DNA from: Combretum micranthum
Taxonomy: Eukaryota; Streptophyta; Magnoliopsida; Myrtales; Combretaceae
Reading direction: 5' to 3'
NCBI GenBank assembly: GCA_024138025.1
Contig: JAMXBD010004307.1
Coordinates: forward strand, 1 to 64,000
Length of the DNA: 64,000 nucleotides
Shown here: positions 61,101 through 64,000 of the stretch, piece by piece
How positions within the stretch are numbered: the stretch's first letter is position 1
How the letters are laid out: each line of letters opens with the position of its first letter
The notes under the pieces: generated by a model
Told to the model about the DNA's origin: nothing
Databases searched by the model: none
What the model saw: the letters and a program-made list of their open reading frames with translations, nothing else
Translations under genes and position numbers: made by a program

Positions 61101-61787
61101 GTCAATTCAAGTAGGTTCGGAATACTTGGCGATGTGCTCGCAAGTATAAAAGTTTTTATTGAATGCTTGGCGATGTGTGCTCGCAAGCTTAAATTTTCTA
61201 TTATTAAAACCTTGTTTTGAGTATCACCAAACCCCGAATGGAGGGCGTAAATCCATTCAACATATAGTTCCCGAAAGCTATATGATTGTTTGCCCACGTG
61301 TTTGATGCATTACATATGTGTGATTAACCAACTTGTTTGAATCTTGTTACAAGAAGTTATTTATGGAAATAGTTCTCACTAAGCCTATTAGCTTATACCC
61401 CATAGCTACCTTTTGCAGTTTCCGTACTTATGGCTAAGGCCACGTGGACCATGTGGGCAGGTAATCCCTTTTGAATATTAGAACTCTGGATAAAGTATAT
61501 CATAGTATTAGCATGCAAATATTTATATAATAGCTTAGTAATTTAGGAATTGTTCCTAAGTATGCACAGTCTTTGCTATGAACAAATATTCATTGTGAAT
61601 CCTCTTTTCTTAATATGTTTTTATATCTCCTTAAGCTTCATTATTCCATATATGGTCCTCTAAAATTGTGAAAGTAAGCCTTACACTTAATATAAAAGCT
61701 TTTGGAAATGACTAAGGTTGTCATACTTAAGCTTTAATATTGAGTGTGGCGGACTGCCACGTTTAGGGTACCCGTTGGGGCGTGACA
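58120..61787 (+). repeat. Family A 5' LTR (3.67 kb), reference copy
   Basis: Runs TGTAAACCCTTAAATTTTCG..GGGGCGTGACA. Landmarks: TATA 58824-58831, GTAAAA donor-like site at 58953, stem-loops around 59,270-59,370, core stem 60485-60513, tandem repeat about 61,118-61,190, TTTTGCAG ending 61418, CACGTG 61441-61446, terminal hairpin 61685-61701 / 61729-61745. It is very similar to the solo LTR 18,076-21,783. Confidence 0.95.
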
Positions 61788-61795
61788 GTTTAAGT

Positions 61796-61807
61796 TGGTA
61801 TCAGAGC
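61796..61807 (+). other. Primer-binding site of family A (initiator-Met type)
   Basis: TGGTATCAGAGC starting 9 bp after the LTR terminus CA. It proves that the adjoining 3.67-kb sequence is a 5' LTR. Confidence 0.95.
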
Positions 61808-61934
61808 ATGGTTTAAGAACCTAGGAATCATAATTATAGAAATGGACTTAAGAAGAATTGACTTAGATAGAAGTAAGAAAACTTAGATAAAATAGAATGG
61901 GTAGAATAAGCCTCTAATATCTTTCTTTTACGTA

Positions 61935-62846
61935 GATCACCATAGAAGAGGCCCGTCTCCAAGCCAAGAACTTTCGAAAAGGATCCTGCGAAACACCTGA
62001 GAACTTTCGAATGAGACTTAGGATTTTATGTGAAGAATTTGCCCTAGCTGGACAACCTAAGACCCTCCGAGAAATGTTCCAAATCTGGAAGAGGGGAATG
62101 ATGCAATCCGAGTGGAAAGGAGTGTTACGAACTATTCACAACTGCCCTATAGGCAAAAGGAACCGAGTTGGAAGTAATATATGCTGTAGAACGAATCATT
62201 GCTATCGGAGACCACCGACCAATGCTGAAGGAAGCAACCTTCGTTCTTAGAGAAGAAGGACGAACCCCACCGGATTTTCGACCTGGACCAAGATCGGACC
62301 GATATTTGTCTATGCCCATGATGATGATGGATCACCTCGAATGGATGAGAGCCGACCTCAACGATACCTTCCATTGGCACGGAGTATATCAGGGAATACT
62401 ACGACCCCCAACAGAAGTATCCACCGAACCACCTACCTTCACAGGAATCCAACTAGGAATAAACGAGCCCCTACGATTGCGAGAGATGGAACAGTGATAA
62501 GAGATGAACCAATGCAGAGGGAATGACAGTTCGGATATGAACCCGGTGAGGACTCGAGGAAAATCAAGAAGAAAGACCGGCGCAAGAGATAAGAAACCAA
62601 GCTGCCGTAGGAGTCGAGGAACCTTGGACTAACGATGAGTTAAGAATCATTCGCTACCTAGAAGGAAGACATGTTCGGGGAGGACAAGATGAAGACCCCA
62701 TGGATACGAAAATGCTCCAACCAATGAAAACAACAATAGGAGACCGAAGGAACAATCACTTGGAAACCCTTGATGAAATAGCACCAGCAATGACGCATGA
62801 GGAGCTAATGCCCATCACGAACAAGAAAGAAAAGAGCACGAAATAG
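61935..62846 (+). pseudogene. Leader ORF upstream of gag, unrecognised
   Basis: Coding-like sequence of about 300 codons spread over three frames. It reads TIEEARLQAKNFRKGSCETP and MRLRILCEEFALAGQPKTLR, with a frame change near 62,160. It continues ELEVIYAVERIIAIGDHRPM and ends its second frame at a stop near 62,497. A third frame (about 62,550-62,846) includes WTNDELRIIRYLEGRHVRGG. No ATG opens it; the first in frame is 62011. Composition is Glu/Arg-rich and unlike the flanking AT-rich DNA. The first part faintly recalls a capsid-like helical domain, but I do not recognise a family. Confidence 0.45.
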
Positions 62847-63230
62847 GAAAACACACCAACAAATAATTTGAACCCAGGATCATCCAGCAGCAACCCAGAT
62901 GCACCCGAAGAATGAAGAAAGGAGGAAAGGAAAAAAACGAAGCATATCCCTAGAAGTCCAGCTTAGATTTTATGTCATAGACTAGATTCATGATCTTAGT
63001 CTATCTTTTAATTTTCGGAACAATGTTGGTATTACTGTGTGATTTTCTTATGATTTATCTTATTTCCGATTTCATGTATGAACTTTATTTCCACGATATG
63101 CCTAAGTTGATTTCAGAAATTGTTTTGATTTAAATTTTGTTTTTATGCATATTTAAATTTCCGTTATATTTCCCCAAATTCCGGCAAAAATTTAATTAAG
63201 TTACCAAAACTTTACAAACCTAACTTAGAA
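62847..63230. other. Internal non-coding stretch of the family A element
   Basis: AT-rich 384 bp between leader ORF and gag. Nothing recognised. Confidence 0.4.
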
Positions 63231-63231
63231 A

Positions 63232-64000
63232 GTTTAAAACAGCCGAAATAGGAATAGACGAAGAAGGGAACAAAGCGCCTCTAACCAACCAGACATAGAA
63301 GCAGATCAACCTGCTGTACAAGGAGCAGCCGCACCTCAAAGGGACTTACACGCCACGTTAGGACACCTAACCCACGTATTAGAAGAAATTAGGCAAAATA
63401 TGCCAGCACAAGCACCCGTACAAGAAGCAACACCAGCCACCGCATCAGCGACAGCCCCAGTGTCTATACCAACCCTACCACAACAGGCTTCAACAGAGGC
63501 ATCTGTGCATAGGAATATGCATAGCCAAAGTGCACCCCTACCTCCATCTCCACCGCTAAGACCGTACAAAAGCATGTTACCTAACTTCATCAAAAGTAAC
63601 CGCTTCTTTGAAGGAGCTTATGACAAGCCGAGGAGGCAGAAGATGGTTATCTCAAATAGAGATGTCTTTTGATGCATATGAAGTTCCGCCCATTTGCAAT
63701 CAAGTATGGAACATTCATGCTTCGTCTAAACGCTAGGATATGGTGGGAGTCAAGGAAAAGAGATCTAATGACTCCAATCACTTGGGAAATGTTTAGACAT
63801 GAGTTTTTGGAGAATTATTTTCCAGGAAGTTACGAGTAAGATACAGTGCAGACTTCTTGCAAATTGCTCAAAAGGAAGAACAATCGAACAATATGAAACT
63901 GAATTCAGTAGATTGTTGCAATATGCACCGACTCCTCTAAGTACAGTGAAGAATTGAAAAGACAAGTCTTTATAGGAGGATTGGATGAAGACCTAAGATG
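63232..64000 (+). pseudogene. gag: gag of the family A Ty3 element, broken, partial
   Basis: An Ala/Pro/Gln-rich N-terminal part (LHATLGHLTHVLEEIRQNMP, then PVQEATPATASATAPV) leads to the capsid start PNFIKSNRFFEGAYD. Frames then change around 63,625-63,650 to WLSQIEMSFDAYEVPP and again to LNARIWWESRKRDLMTPITW, with stops near 63,672 and 63,838. The pattern of W..IE..F, WWE, W..F...F...YFP and, near the edge, FIGGLDEDLR is the retrotransposon gag family of Ty3 elements. The rest lies beyond the window. Confidence 0.75.

Larger units (their letters stand above)
58120..64000 (+). mobile_element. Family A Ty3 retrotransposon, 5' part (continues off the right edge)
   Basis: 5' LTR 58120-61787, primer site 61796-61807, leader ORF and gag relic, in order. 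It is inserted into the start of a copia element, with ATTAT (58115-58119) as the visible target-site copy. This is the one family A copy with internal sequence and it identifies the solo LTRs elsewhere. The gag resembles the Tekay/Del type of Ty3 elements. It carries several frameshifts and stops, so this copy is not autonomous. Confidence 0.9.

Noticed and set aside
61118..61190. Small protein gene based on short ORFs near 60,937-61,297
   Set aside because: The ORFs follow the tandem repeat in the LTR on both strands and have no independent support.

Overview
The window is AT-rich plant nuclear DNA made almost entirely of nested retrotransposons. The evidence for a plant is the set of element types together: an Ogre/Tat-like Ty3 element with a tRNA-Arg-type primer site and a DUF7745 leader ORF, a chromodomain-bearing Ty3 chromovirus, Ty1/copia pieces with the TGGTATCAGAGC primer site, and a hAT-type non-autonomous transposon. 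I cannot name the species. I see no intact cellular gene, no tRNA or rRNA gene and no CRISPR array.

Positions 1-17,696 are a nested stack. A 4-kb-class LTR ('family B', 13,375-17,696, minus) is cut by a related LTR ('family A', 4,805-13,374, plus). That one is cut in turn by a complete but decayed chromovirus (5,360-10,926, with both LTRs and a target-site duplication) and by an Ogre-like element (1-4,804, minus). The Ogre-like element shows its 5' LTR, primer site and ORF1, and continues off the left edge.

Positions 18,076-53,193 are dominated by solo LTRs 3.4 to 5.8 kb long. I delimited six of them by 5-bp target-site duplications: 18,076-21,783 (ATCAA), 23,043-28,823 (ATATG), 29,597-32,969, 33,176-41,971, 42,279-45,798 and 48,730-53,193 (CTAGC). 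A seventh, 37,700-41,561, lies inside the 33,176-41,971 LTR. A hAT-type element (33,890-34,788) landed exactly in that LTR's TATA box. The spacers hold older relics, including a dispersed repeat split by the 48.7-kb solo LTR and an array of near-palindromic ~80-bp units.

Positions 53,200-64,000 hold decayed coding relics, a minus-strand copia 3' end, a copia 5' LTR with its primer site (56,991-58,106), and a family A element inserted 13 bp past that primer site. The last is the only family A copy with internal sequence: a 5' LTR (58,120-61,787), a primer site, an unrecognised leader ORF and a broken gag that runs off the right edge. It identifies family A as Ty3-type.

The most notable signal not explained by ordinary annotation is conserved secondary structure inside the long LTRs. 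A hairpin near the LTR 3' end and a ~100-bp core block with an 8-bp stem are shared by families A and B, and both show paired compensatory changes. Putative splice sites about 2.2-2.5 kb apart also recur in family A LTRs.
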